From the NCBI RefSeq assembly GCF_030317205.1, contig NZ_JASZYB010000001.1, positions 744,001-808,000 on the forward strand: a stretch of DNA of 64,000 nucleotides, given 5' to 3'. The notes below the pieces were generated by a model, which was not told the DNA's origin, searched no databases, and was given only the letters and a program-made list of their open reading frames with translations. The DNA comes from Variovorax sp. J2L1-78. Its GTDB lineage: Bacteria; Pseudomonadota; Gammaproteobacteria; Burkholderiales; Burkholderiaceae_C. The position numbers and the translations under genes are program-made. Each line of letters begins with the position of its first letter. The stretch's first letter is position 1. Below are positions 46,233-53,781 of the stretch, piece by piece.

Positions 46233-46295
46233 ACGCCGCACCTCAGGGCGGAAATGAAGTGGGCGTCAATTCATTTCGCTGAGGCACAAAGAAGC

Positions 46296-46329
46296 GAGCC
46301 CCGAAGGTGCTTCAACACCGACAGGGCTC
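46296..46329 (+). promoter_or_regulatory. Structured leader hairpin before gene at 46364
   Basis: A stem GAGCCC/GGGCTC encloses a second stem GGTG/CACC, 34 bases in all, followed after about 20 bases by CAACCTGAAAGGACCG, with GAAAGGA as the ribosome site. I recall similar hairpin plus AACCTGAAAGGA leaders ahead of early genes in Burkholderiales phages. It could be an attenuator, an RNA-processing site or a terminator of the integrase transcript. Confidence 0.45.
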
Positions 46330-46363
46330 TGACCAAAGTGCACAACCTGAAAGGACCGCACAC

Positions 46364-47026
46364 ATGGCTCTCTCGATTATCTCGCCGCACCCTGCCAGCT
46401 TGCCCGACGACATTCACCTCACCGAGCAAATCGATCACGACGAATATCGCGGCCCGCTTGTTTCGTTGACGGCGGCCGGCATCATCAGGTCGGATCAGCT
46501 TCCTCCTGAAGGAAAATGCTCGATTGCCTACTCACAAGGGCAGATCATCCTTCGGAAGTGCAGGCGCGATGAAACGTACCTGAGGATCGAGCAATACGAA
46601 GACGGCACCGCTCGTGTTCTAGTCGGCGTCCAGCGCGCAGTCGCAGAGGTGCGCCGTGATGCTGCCATCAGGCAGCAGGTCAAGGCCCGGCAGGAGGCCA
46701 TGGCAATGGCCAAGAAGCGCGAGAGTATGCGTGATCCTGGAATTGACGCAGTCCGCGTAGCGTTGCACGACAGTCCGGCCGCGTTCAAGGTTGGCGATCT
46801 GTGTATGCACGTCGACGGACACTACTTGGAAATAGTCGAGGGGTACGGGTTGTACGGCGTCTGGATGGAGAACGGCAGGTACTTGGACGAAGAAACCAAC
46901 AAGGCCTTCGACTACAAGTTCGGCTATACGGCCCGCGAGCTTGGAAAGGGCAAGGTTTTCTACCCGGCGCACGTTCTTCTCGACGCTGAAGGAGAGACCA
47001 AGCACCTGACACTGGTCCGCCTATGA
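46364..47026 (+). CDS. Satellite early hypothetical protein
   Basis: 220 aa from the ATG at 46364 (AAAGGA 8 bases upstream). The first 100 residues are of mixed type, the centre is a charged helix (about 105-130), and the C-terminal part contains a beta-rich segment with VGDLCMHVDGHYLEIVEGYGLYGVW. No known domain. First gene of a run of ATGA-coupled genes (to 47879), suggesting an early operon with the small basic protein and the product at 47169. Confidence 0.55.
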   Translation: MALSIISPHPASLPDDIHLTEQIDHDEYRGPLVSLTAAGIIRSDQLPPEGKCSIAYSQGQIILRKCRRDETYLRIEQYEDGTARVLVGVQRAVAEVRRDAAIRQQVKARQEAMAMAKKRESMRDPGIDAVRVALHDSPAAFKVGDLCMHVDGHYLEIVEGYGLYGVWMENGRYLDEETNKAFDYKFGYTARELGKGKVFYPAHVLLDAEGETKHLTLVRL

Positions 47027-47172
47027 GCGCGACCGTCCGCAAACGGCTCGCCGCCGCGGCTCGTCCCGTCATGCAGCCCTTACGCCGTGGTCGGGTGCCG
47101 CGCGCAGTCGGCAGTCTCCGCAAAGAGTCCGCAAGGGTGGCGGAAAGGGGCTTCGATAAGGTTGCGCCATGA
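47023..47172 (+). CDS. Small basic microprotein (49 aa)
   Basis: 49 aa, with ATGA overlaps at both ends (47023-47026 and 47169-47172). It has about a dozen Arg/Lys residues and Ala-rich helices (MSATVRKRLAAAARPVMQPL). The double coupling is strong evidence for translation. A nucleic-acid binding role is likely from charge, but no fold is recognised. Confidence 0.5.
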   Translation: MSATVRKRLAAAARPVMQPLRRGRVPRAVGSLRKESARVAERGFDKVAP

Positions 47173-47879
47173 GGCGAACCAAGCCGGACCTAGGCGACGG
47201 CACCGGCGCGCTGGTAGAAGCCAACTACATCCCGGGACTGCTACGAGGCCGACTTCGCAGAGTGCTGGTGTCACAGGGGATCGACGCTCACGCTGCGGAA
47301 AGCTTTCTTCAGAACTGCGGCGAATGGGTCCAGCAGACCATTGATGACAAGCTGTCCATCGGTCCTGGAAGGCAACGTGAAGAGCTTTTGAAGATCGCGG
47401 GAAACGCTGACCGTTTATTGCAATCACTGGCTCTGGCTACGCAGCAAACAAGGGATGCGCTGCAGCTTCAAAGCGAACTCGTTAAGCACTCGGATGCTGC
47501 CCGAGACGGTGTTGCTGAGACAGTGCCGAACTCGGTGGTTGCTTCGGAGGGGCTTGACCGAACCGTGCAGGGCATTGCTTGGGATTTCATTGACGCGCTC
47601 GAGGTGCTTGCAAGCAGAGCAGCCGCTGCCCTTGATCCGACGCGACAGAGCAAGCCGGATCAGGCCAACGCTCAACATCTGACCGCCAGAATTGTCGATG
47701 TCTACTACGGGCGATTCGGGCGGTTGCCGCCATCTGACCCTGGGGCGTGGTTCGCAACGTTTATGTCAGAGCTTGGCGCTCACTATTCGATACCGTGCGG
47801 CCCTCGGATCATCAACGCGGCGATCAAGGCGAAGAAGGCCGAACTTACATTGATGGCAAAACAAACCGGATCAACGTAG
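47169..47879 (+). CDS. Helical hypothetical protein
   Basis: 236 aa, coupled to the preceding microprotein. Almost all helical and rich in Gln/Ala/Leu, with a moderately hydrophobic but not membrane-type pattern. The final 60 residues (ARIVDVYYGRFGRLPPSDPGAWFATFMSELGAHYSIP) look like a compact domain. No family recognised. Probably an early satellite function. Confidence 0.5.
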   Translation: MRRTKPDLGDGTGALVEANYIPGLLRGRLRRVLVSQGIDAHAAESFLQNCGEWVQQTIDDKLSIGPGRQREELLKIAGNADRLLQSLALATQQTRDALQLQSELVKHSDAARDGVAETVPNSVVASEGLDRTVQGIAWDFIDALEVLASRAAAALDPTRQSKPDQANAQHLTARIVDVYYGRFGRLPPSDPGAWFATFMSELGAHYSIPCGPRIINAAIKAKKAELTLMAKQTGST

Positions 47880-47929
47880 GGCCGCCAAGTTCGACAGTCA
47901 TTCCGTCCTAACAAAGATGGAGTGATGCG

Positions 47930-48139
47930 ATGCAAACTCGAAGCGGGCCGGTTACCTCGCCAGTCTGGATCCAAGGCCCCCGGCTACGCCAGCGCTGGGG
48001 CATTTCCAACTCGACGTTTTATGTGAAGCTGCGGGAAGGGGTTTTGCCGCAGCCAGAGTACCCATTCGGCCCCTCCAAACCGTACTGGCGGATGGACGCC
48101 ATCGAAGAATTTGAAGCTTCGAAGAAGGTGACGAAATGA
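47930..48139 (+). CDS. alpA: AlpA/excisionase-like DNA-binding protein
   Basis: 69 aa. A MerR/AlpA-like wing-helix: WIQGPRLRQRWGISNSTFYVKLREGVLPQPEYPFGPSKPYWRMDAIEEFEASK, matching the AlpA pattern (HTH, then GxxP.P, then a tryptophan turn). AlpA proteins regulate P4-type integrases and prophage-like islands and act as excisionase or activator. Its place after the early operon and near the integrase fits the control module of a satellite. Stop overlaps the next start (ATGA). Confidence 0.75.
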   Translation: MQTRSGPVTSPVWIQGPRLRQRWGISNSTFYVKLREGVLPQPEYPFGPSKPYWRMDAIEEFEASKKVTK

Positions 48140-48804
48140 CCACCTTCGAGCACAAATACATCGAGACCTTGAGGGCACAGTTCGCTCGCGCAGGTTGGGA
48201 GAAGCTGCTAGTAGAGGCCACGGTCCTTATCGGTCCGGTAGAAGTTGGTCGTGCCGTCGAGGAGGGAATGATCCTCGTTGAGCACCTGCCACGCTCCATC
48301 AGCGATGTTGTGAGCGAAGCCCTCGATAACGTTGCCCATGTTCGCCGACCTGAAGATGATACGGTCGGCTACGAGGCCCTGCACGACGCCATCGTCGACG
48401 CGAAGAACATTGGTGCGAGTCTGCTTCGATATGTAGAACCGCAGAATTTGCTTTTCATCTTCCGTCAGTCGCGACAGACGATCTTTCAGGTAGCGCTTTC
48501 TGCGCCACCTGTAGTACAGGGACAGCGGTCCACTTGCGATGAACTTCAGCACGGCTATTGCGACCACCGCAAGGCAAAAAAGAAATGTGAGCCCAAGAAT
48601 CGGGCGATAGTCTTCTGCAAGCTGCGTTATGCCGAGGACTTGCAGATACTGTTCAGGCAGGAACAGCAGCAAGCCAGCGACCATCCCAACTGGTGCCAGA
48701 TAGCGTGGCGCGAGCTTGATCGCTTCAACGATTGCGGTAAACAACTCTGTGGCCATGTCACAAGTGTAGGCGGCGCAAGTCATGGGACGGAGACGGTCGC
48801 ATGA
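48136..48804 (+). CDS. Coupled gene, most of it antisense to the sieB-like gene
   Basis: Starts in an ATGA overlap with the AlpA-like gene. The first 28 residues (MTTFEHKYIETLRAQFARAG...) look like a normal phage protein start; from codon 25 on, the frame is the complement of the SieB-like gene (48208-48756), and from there the amino-acid composition is no longer like a protein. I think the original gene was interrupted when the sieB-like cargo entered, leaving a 5' remnant that reads through. A 222-aa product is possible but unlikely to be functional. Confidence 0.35.
   Translation: MTTFEHKYIETLRAQFARAGWEKLLVEATVLIGPVEVGRAVEEGMILVEHLPRSISDVVSEALDNVAHVRRPEDDTVGYEALHDAIVDAKNIGASLLRYVEPQNLLFIFRQSRQTIFQVALSAPPVVQGQRSTCDELQHGYCDHRKAKKKCEPKNRAIVFCKLRYAEDLQILFRQEQQQASDHPNWCQIAWRELDRFNDCGKQLCGHVTSVGGASHGTETVA
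48208..48756 (-). CDS. sieB: SieB-like superinfection exclusion membrane protein
   Basis: 182 aa from the ATG at 48756. Two N-terminal membrane spans (about residues 16-34 and 48-70), then a basic linker (RWRRKRYLKDRLSRLTEDEKQILRFYISKQTRTN) and a C-terminal winged-helix-like domain (DGVVQGLVADRIIFRSANMG, ADGAWQVLNEDHSLL). This layout and the TEDEKQILRFYI motif match the SieB family, which blocks growth of other phages in lambdoid systems. It is transcribed against its neighbours, as expected for self-expressed defence cargo. Confidence 0.72.
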   Translation of the reverse strand: MATELFTAIVEAIKLAPRYLAPVGMVAGLLLFLPEQYLQVLGITQLAEDYRPILGLTFLFCLAVVAIAVLKFIASGPLSLYYRWRRKRYLKDRLSRLTEDEKQILRFYISKQTRTNVLRVDDGVVQGLVADRIIFRSANMGNVIEGFAHNIADGAWQVLNEDHSLLDGTTNFYRTDKDRGLY

Positions 48805-49214
48805 ACGTGATCGAAAACGTTCTGCTGCAGCTCGAGCAGGTCCGAAAGTCCGGCCAGGGCTTCGCATCACGGTGCCCTGCGCACGCTGACCGCGGCCCGT
48901 CGCTGTCCATCAAGGAGGGCGATGACGGCCGGGTGCTCATGCACTGCTTTGCTGGCTGCGCTACGGCAGATGTCGTCGCTGCCATCGGCATGACGATCGC
49001 CAATCTCTTCCCGCCGCCAGACCGCCCGCGCCCACCACCGCCAGCACCCGGGGTCACACGTACCGCTCTGCGCGCTGCGGCGGAGTTCGAGCGCCAAGTG
49101 CTGGCCATCGTGAGGTTCGATCGCAGGGCGGGCCGTCAGATCAGCGCGTCAGACCTCCAGCGGGAGCAACTAGCCAAGCAACGCCTCAACCAGGCAAGGA
49201 AGGCCCTCACATGA
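48801..49214 (+). CDS. CHC2 zinc-finger (primase-type) protein
   Basis: 137 aa. Residues 20-60 show the primase zinc finger: SRCPAHADRGPSLSIKEGDDGR followed by HCFAGCATADVVAAIGM, with C-x-x-H and C-x-x-x-C ligands. There is no polymerase domain; residues 70-82 are Pro-rich and the tail is helical. Such zinc-finger stubs accompany RepA-type ATPases in satellites and plasmids and may help prime the element's own replication. Coupled to repA (ATGA, 49211-49214). Confidence 0.75.
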   Translation: MNVIENVLLQLEQVRKSGQGFASRCPAHADRGPSLSIKEGDDGRVLMHCFAGCATADVVAAIGMTIANLFPPPDRPRPPPPAPGVTRTALRAAAEFERQVLAIVRFDRRAGRQISASDLQREQLAKQRLNQARKALT

Positions 49215-50434
49215 AGGATCACTCTCCTGTGTGGGAGGCACTGCCGCCCCCGATGGAACTCGACGGCATCGTGCTCACGCGCGGCTCCGACATCGAACCC
49301 GTGCCGATCTCCTGGCTTTGGCATCACTGGCTGGCTCGCGGCAAGTTGCACATATTGGCCGGTGCTCCAGGCGCTGGAAAGACGACGATCGCACTGGGCC
49401 TGGCTGCCACACTCACTAGCGGCGGGCGTTGGCCGGACGGCGTGCGCTGCGAACCGGGCAACGTCCTGATCTGGTCGGGCGAAGACGATCCGGCCGACAC
49501 GTTGGTTCCGCGCCTGATAGGCATGGGCGCCAACATGGATCGCATCTACTTCGTGACGGGCTCCCGTGTCGACGACGAGGTGCTGCCCTTTGACCCCGCA
49601 CGCGAACTGCTCGAGCTATCGATCGAAGCCCAGCGCATCGGCGACATCAAGCTGCTCATCGTCGACCCGGTGGTCTCTGCGGTCAGCGGGGACTCGCACA
49701 AGAACGCCGAGGTTCGGAAGGGCTTGCAGCCGCTGGTCAACCTAGGCGCCGAGCTTGGCGCCGCAGTGGTGGGCATCACGCACCTGAGCAAGGGCACGGT
49801 GGGTCGCGACCCGACAGAGCGGGTGACCGGCTCCATCGCCTTCAGTGCGGTCGCACGCATCGTCATGCTGGCCGCCAAGGTCCGGAACGAGGAGGGCGGC
49901 GACAAGCGCATGCTGGTGCGTGCCAAGGCCAACATCGCTCCAGATGATGGCGGCTTCGAGTACCACGTCGAGCAGGTCGAGGCCCGAGGCATCCCGACAT
50001 CCATCGTCACTTGGGGTCAGGCAGTCGCTGGGAACGCTCGCGACCTACTCGCGGAACCGGAGGAGGAGGGCACGGACGCTGCTGGTGCTCGCCAGTCGGC
50101 CGAGGACTTCTTGCGCGAGCTGCTGATCTGCGCCACGCCCACCAAGACCGTGCAGGCTGAGGCCAAGGAAGCCGGACATTCTTGGTCGACAGTGCGCCGT
50201 GCCTCCGATGCCCTTAACGTGCTCAAGAAAAAGGGCGAGTCGGGTTGGTACTGGCAACTGCCGGTCTACGCCCGCAAGGGCGGCAACTTGCTCACAAAAA
50301 AACATGGGCAAGTTGGACAACATGAGCATGTTGAGCAAGATAAAACCGCCCATGTTGCTCAAGGTGCTCAACTTGCCCATGTGCTCAAGGGTGAAGAAGC
50401 TGAGCAACTTGGCGATGAAGAGGTGCCGCTGTGA
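49211..50434 (+). CDS. repA: RepA-type AAA ATPase (replicative helicase-like)
   Basis: 407 aa. Walker A GAPGAGKTT at residues 51-59, Walker B KLLIVDPVV, and a conserved THLSKGTVGRDPTERVTGSIAF region, as in hexameric RecA/RepA-like (AAA_25) helicases of plasmids and phage satellites. A winged-helix-like region (about 300-345) and a low-complexity tail containing the inverted repeats of 50284-50411 follow. Together with the zinc-finger protein it provides a primase-helicase-like module for autonomous replication. Confidence 0.82.
   Translation: MKDHSPVWEALPPPMELDGIVLTRGSDIEPVPISWLWHHWLARGKLHILAGAPGAGKTTIALGLAATLTSGGRWPDGVRCEPGNVLIWSGEDDPADTLVPRLIGMGANMDRIYFVTGSRVDDEVLPFDPARELLELSIEAQRIGDIKLLIVDPVVSAVSGDSHKNAEVRKGLQPLVNLGAELGAAVVGITHLSKGTVGRDPTERVTGSIAFSAVARIVMLAAKVRNEEGGDKRMLVRAKANIAPDDGGFEYHVEQVEARGIPTSIVTWGQAVAGNARDLLAEPEEEGTDAAGARQSAEDFLRELLICATPTKTVQAEAKEAGHSWSTVRRASDALNVLKKKGESGWYWQLPVYARKGGNLLTKKHGQVGQHEHVEQDKTAHVAQGAQLAHVLKGEEAEQLGDEEVPL
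50284..50411. repeat. Inverted-repeat cluster in the 3' end of repA
   Basis: CAACTTG occurs at 50284, 50369 and 50405, and its complement CAAGTTG at 50309. A 13-bp arm CATGGGCAAGTTG (50303-50315) is exactly inverted at 50369-50381. Between them is a 16-bp palindrome CAACATG-AG-CATGTTG (50318-50333), and TTGAGCAA/TTGCTCAA pairs are also inverted. Density this high inside a coding tail suggests iterons of a replication origin or binding sites of the encoded RepA. Confidence 0.6.
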
Positions 50435-50760
50435 GCCCGGTCGAGATTTGCCGCACCGCCTCGTCCGCCGGCATCTCTCTCCGGGTCGATGGTGAAAACC
50501 TGATCGTCAAGCCCGCGAATCGATTGACCCCGGCGCTTCGGGTGCTGCTCGTCGCGCACAAACCCGAGCTACTTGCATTCGTCCAGACGGCGCACGAGAC
50601 CACTGTTCAGCTCGTCGCCGCGGCAATGCGTGCCTGCGACCTCCACGGAGACGGCGCGAAGGCACGCGCAGAGATGCGCGAGGACTGCTTGGCTACTCCC
50701 ATCCACCTGCAGGCTGAACTGCTCGCGTACTTCCGTGAGCAGTATGGGAGGCAGGCATGA
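50431..50760 (+). CDS. TubC-N-like small protein
   Basis: 109 aa from GTG. Residues 3-50 match the short TubC N-terminal docking-like fold (TASSAGISLRVDGENLIVKPANRLTPALRVLLVAHKPELLAFV), which also occurs alone in many mobile elements downstream of primase-helicase genes. The C-terminal half is helical. The fold suggests a protein-protein docking role; partner unknown. Coupled to repA and to the next gene by overlaps. Confidence 0.6.
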   Translation: MSPVEICRTASSAGISLRVDGENLIVKPANRLTPALRVLLVAHKPELLAFVQTAHETTVQLVAAAMRACDLHGDGAKARAEMREDCLATPIHLQAELLAYFREQYGRQA

Positions 50761-50975
50761 CCGAGCCGGCCACCACCATCCTCACCAAGGCCGACACGGT
50801 CGCGCTGTGGCACGCCGTCGATGCGCTGAATTGGCAGATCGTCGGCATGCGCGAGGCCAACAAAGAAGAGCCCGGCAGGTTCACGCCTGAGCAGTTTGAT
50901 GCGGAGCGGCAGCGCCTGCTGCAGGCCAAGCGCGCCCTCCGCAAGGTCAACGCCATCCGAAAGGCCCAGCCATGA
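50757..50975 (+). CDS. Small helical protein
   Basis: 72 aa, ATGA-coupled to both neighbours. Predicted as two or three charged helices (DTVALWHAVDALNWQIVGMREANKEEP...). The tail is Lys/Arg-rich. No family recognised; consistent with a small satellite accessory protein. Confidence 0.5.
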   Translation: MTEPATTILTKADTVALWHAVDALNWQIVGMREANKEEPGRFTPEQFDAERQRLLQAKRALRKVNAIRKAQP

Positions 50976-51124
50976 GCGCCGACAAGATCCTGATGTACGA
51001 CCTCGGCAAGGGAGCGCTGACCTACATCCAGCGCTCCCTTGTTGGCTTCGACCCGATGACCCGGGCGGCGTCTCGCTCTCAAAAGAACGCTTACTGCGAA
51101 GGGTGGGTGACATGTCAAGGCTGA
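50972..51124 (+). CDS. Small hypothetical protein (50 aa)
   Basis: Starts in an ATGA overlap with the preceding gene and overlaps the HNH gene start by 13 bp in another frame. Two Cys near the C-terminus (NAYCEGWVTCQG) could bind metal with a partner. It contains the segment MYDLGKGALTYIQRSLVGFDPMTRAASRS. Real by coupling and composition; no known function. Confidence 0.45.
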   Translation: MSADKILMYDLGKGALTYIQRSLVGFDPMTRAASRSQKNAYCEGWVTCQG

Positions 51125-51438
51125 CAACTCTGAAGCCGCGTCTCGCTGCGCTGAGGTCGAACCGCATCAACGTGCTCGAAGCCAAGGCCGGCACGACGCC
51201 ACGGGTGCGTGGTCGCACTTGGATAGAGACCCGGCAGCGCGTGGCCCTGGCGCATGGCTACCTGTGCGTCGACTGTGGTCGGGTTTGGCGATCTGACAAA
51301 GACCAGATCGACCACGACATTCCGCTTGAGCAGGGCGGGAGCAACGACGACTCCAACCTCAGGCCGAGATGCGACGACTGCCACAAGGCCAAGAGTGCGC
51401 GCGAGGCTGCCGTTCGCGCAGGAGGGCAGAGGGCATGA
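51112..51438 (+). CDS. HNH endonuclease
   Basis: 108 aa. Zinc-binding and catalytic core: CVDCG (residues 54-58), DQIDHDIPLEQGGSNDDSNLRPRCDDCHKAK with the HNH-type His-Asp-His region and a second CxxC. In phages that package from cohesive ends, HNH proteins act with the terminase at cos; here the small terminase lies 1.6 kb downstream. A packaging-site nuclease role is therefore plausible. Confidence 0.8.
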   Translation: MSRLTTLKPRLAALRSNRINVLEAKAGTTPRVRGRTWIETRQRVALAHGYLCVDCGRVWRSDKDQIDHDIPLEQGGSNDDSNLRPRCDDCHKAKSAREAAVRAGGQRA

Positions 51439-52001
51439 CGGCTTCGCAGCCAGCGAGCGATCCGTGCCACCGCGTGCTCAGCATGAACGACGCACTGGTC
51501 GACGTACTGCCGTCGACGCTGTCCGCTGCAGAGCCTGCGCCAGCCTGGCAAAGCCTTGAGGACCGATTTGCGTGGCTTGCCCACAGCCAATACGGCTTCG
51601 ACCTCGCAGCGCTGGATGCCTTCCTTGCGTCCGGTGACCTGCTGGATCAGGACAGGGCGCATGCGATCGCAGACCGGCAGCGAGCCTTCGAGATCTACAA
51701 GGCTGGCAATCTCGCGCACGCCATGGAGATCGTCCGGTACTTGATGCTCATCCGGCGTGCTGCTGAGACGCTTATGCCCGCCGTAAAGGCTGAACGTCGG
51801 CGCTCGGTTGCTCAGGCAGGCCAGCGCGCAAGAGGTGCGGCGGCTTGTCGCAAGTACTCCGACGAGGACATCGCCCTCTGGCGGCGACTGGCGGCAGATC
51901 CTCGTCTGCAGCCCCTCAGCGACCGCCGGCGCGGCGAGCTGATTGCGGCCCGGCTTGGCCTCCCGAAAGCTGCGGCCGAGACCATCCGCAAGGCCATCTG
52001 A
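51435..52001 (+). CDS. Hypothetical protein
   Basis: 188 aa, ATGA-coupled to the HNH gene. Mostly helical: residues 40-130 show a repeating Leu/Ala pattern (DLAALDAFLASGDLLDQDRAHAIADRQRAFEIY), while the C-terminal 50 residues are basic with a helix-turn-helix-like turn (RRRGELIAARLGLPKAAAETIRKAI). It might bind DNA through its tail. Unknown function. Confidence 0.5.
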   Translation: MTASQPASDPCHRVLSMNDALVDVLPSTLSAAEPAPAWQSLEDRFAWLAHSQYGFDLAALDAFLASGDLLDQDRAHAIADRQRAFEIYKAGNLAHAMEIVRYLMLIRRAAETLMPAVKAERRRSVAQAGQRARGAAACRKYSDEDIALWRRLAADPRLQPLSDRRRGELIAARLGLPKAAAETIRKAI

Positions 52002-52080
52002 AAGATTCTGGGTAAGCCTCTTAGCTCTACCCAGTCGATCGATCGAAGATCACTGAACCAACCAGAAACCTCAGGCAAAC

Positions 52081-52734
52081 ATGACTGAAGAACTTGCATA
52101 CCCGGCGCTGTCGACGATCCCTGCGTATACCGTCGAACTCGAGAAGCTGTCCCGCTTTCAAACGGAGCTGAACAAGGCCGAGGAGAGCTTGGTGCAGATG
52201 CGCGCCGACTGGTTCCGCGCTCAGGAGATCGAGGCCCATCAGCCGGGCGTCGTCCTGATCGAGCATGCCGAGATGTTGCTCGACGGACGTGTTCCATCGA
52301 GCCTGAACGAGAAGACCCGCGCCGCTGAGATGTTGATCTCTGGATTGCGCCGGGCCATCGGTGCGCAGCAGGTCGTTGTCGATCGCGTCGCCTTCGAACT
52401 GAGCCAGAAGGCAGCGCAGCGCTTCAGCGAAGAGCACAAGGCACGGACCAAGCGCATCAAGGATGCCATCGTCGAACTGCATGCTGCGAACCAGGCCGAG
52501 ATCAGCCTCCGCCACTCCATCGACGCACTGGGCTACTCGCAACAGCTTCCATGCACTCGCTTCGAATACCCGGATGCCGGCTCCTTCGATCCCTTCGACA
52601 TCACCGGCGGCTATGTGCCCGCCTGGCATGCCGACATCGCCGACTACCTCATGACTGCGGAAGAGCGCGACGCGATCAAGCAGCGCATCGACACGGCCGC
52701 ACGGCGCAAGAAGGTCGCCACCCTGACCGCCTGA
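52081..52734 (+). CDS. Hypothetical coiled-coil protein
   Basis: 217 aa, with helical heptad-like regions at about residues 20-60 and 95-140, no membrane segment and an acidic N-terminus. A conserved-looking segment near the end (FDPFDITGGYVPAWHADIADYLMTAEERDAI) gives a compact C-terminal domain. It is 79 bp after the previous gene and ends before the pre-terminase gap. Unknown. Confidence 0.5.
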   Translation: MTEELAYPALSTIPAYTVELEKLSRFQTELNKAEESLVQMRADWFRAQEIEAHQPGVVLIEHAEMLLDGRVPSSLNEKTRAAEMLISGLRRAIGAQQVVVDRVAFELSQKAAQRFSEEHKARTKRIKDAIVELHAANQAEISLRHSIDALGYSQQLPCTRFEYPDAGSFDPFDITGGYVPAWHADIADYLMTAEERDAIKQRIDTAARRKKVATLTA

Positions 52735-53001
52735 TGGCCAGCCTCGACACCACCGCATGACCCAAGCCGCCGCCATCGAGAGAGCAGCCCATAGAGGCGC
52801 CGGCCTGAACAGGGGTGTCCGCATCCCGCTCGCGTATGGGCGTGCATGGCAGCGTAGAGAGCGCTGCGGGGAGGCTCACCGCCCTGACGGGCTGCACGCC
52901 GCCACCTACCCCCAGGGGGGGCAAAAAGTCTGGAGGTCGACCGGGTCGGAAACCACTCGGTCTCTCACGCGCAGTAAGTCCGGGCCAATCCATGAAAGAA
53001 A
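52735..53001 (+). other. 267-bp stretch before terS, candidate packaging site
   Basis: No gene is clear here: two overlapping frames (from 52757 and 52815) exist but neither has good coding character. The stretch has homopolymeric CCCAGGGGGGG at about 52911 and direct access to terS. In many phages and satellites cos or pac sites lie just before terS, so the region is a candidate. This is inference from position, not a recognised site. Confidence 0.3.
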
Positions 53002-53313
53002 GTGAGCGACCGATTGAGCGCTAAACCGACACCCGCCAAGCACCTCAGCCTCGAGGCAAAAAAGCTGTGGCAAGGGCTGTTCAACGACTACAGCCTGAAC
53101 GATGCGGCAGGCCTTCTGCTGCTGCAGTCGGCGTGCGAGGCCTACGACCGCCTGCAAGAGGCACGCAAGGTGCTCGACAAGGAGGGCGCGGTGGTGTCCG
53201 ACCGCTGGGGGCAGCGAAAGCCACACCCGGCCGCTGGCGTCGAACGTGACGCCCGCACACAAATGCACTCAGCCTTGCGCCTCCTCAAGCTGGAACCGGG
53301 AGCCGACGATTGA
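53002..53313 (+). CDS. terS: P27-family small terminase subunit
   Basis: 103 aa from GTG 53002; an in-frame stop just upstream rules out earlier starts. The family pattern is present: AKHLSLEAKKLWQGLFNDYSLND, a helical middle (ESLQEARKVLDKEGAVV-type, residues 46-66) and DRWGQRKPHPAAGVERDART. TerS proteins recognise packaging sites. No large terminase (ATPase/nuclease) is found anywhere in the element, so it must use that of another phage if active, which is a defining trait of satellites. Confidence 0.75.
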   Translation: MSDRLSAKPTPAKHLSLEAKKLWQGLFNDYSLNDAAGLLLLQSACEAYDRLQEARKVLDKEGAVVSDRWGQRKPHPAAGVERDARTQMHSALRLLKLEPGADD

Positions 53314-53618
53314 CCGCGGCGAAGTCCACCTTTCGCGGTCGTCGGCGCAGCGGGGGCAATGTTTCCATCCCTAAGCCGATTGCGCAGTGGTTCGCCGGTG
53401 AGCGAGACTTCTCGTTCCACGCATACACCTGGCCCTGGCGCCACGTCCTGGCTGACCTATGGGCCGCCTGGCTCCAAGACCACCCTGGGACCGTCCCGTC
53501 GGAGCGGCTGCGAAGCCTCCTGGATCGGTCAGCTGTCACGCCGGGGAGTCACCTGGCCGAGCTGACCGCTATGGCGCGGAAGCAGGCGGGCATTGATCCT
53601 CAAGGGGTCGGCCGGTGA
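53310..53618 (+). CDS. Hypothetical protein next to terS
   Basis: 102 aa with a TTG start overlapping the terS stop (TTGA). It begins with a basic patch (MTAAKSTFRGRRRSGGNVS) and has a Trp-rich middle (FAGERDFSFHAYTWPWRHVLADLWAAWLQDH). Coupled to terS and to the following gene. It may assist packaging redirection, but no sequence motif shows this. Confidence 0.5.
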   Translation: MTAAKSTFRGRRRSGGNVSIPKPIAQWFAGERDFSFHAYTWPWRHVLADLWAAWLQDHPGTVPSERLRSLLDRSAVTPGSHLAELTAMARKQAGIDPQGVGR

Positions 53619-53773
53619 CTGCCCGTGCTCGCCGCCACCTGATCCGGACTCTGTGCGCAGAGCTTGGCGTCTCCATCCTCCCGTTCGGCGTCGGCATGCT
53701 GCTGCGCGGCCCGGCTGTGTACCTCATGTGCACCGACCTGGGCGACGTTGTGCCAAGCGAACTCATCACCTGA
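53615..53773 (+). CDS. Small hypothetical protein (52 aa)
   Basis: GTG start overlaps the previous stop (GTGA, 53615-53618). One hydrophobic stretch (GVSILPFGVGMLLRGPAVYLM) could span a membrane, with one Cys on each side. The coupling supports expression. No function known. Confidence 0.4.
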   Translation: MTARARRHLIRTLCAELGVSILPFGVGMLLRGPAVYLMCTDLGDVVPSELIT

Positions 53774-53781
53774 AAGAACCT

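Noticed and set aside
52757..53024. Two overlapping frames before terS (82 and 69 codons)
   Set aside because: Neither has a convincing start or family; they overlap each other, and the stretch may be a packaging site.
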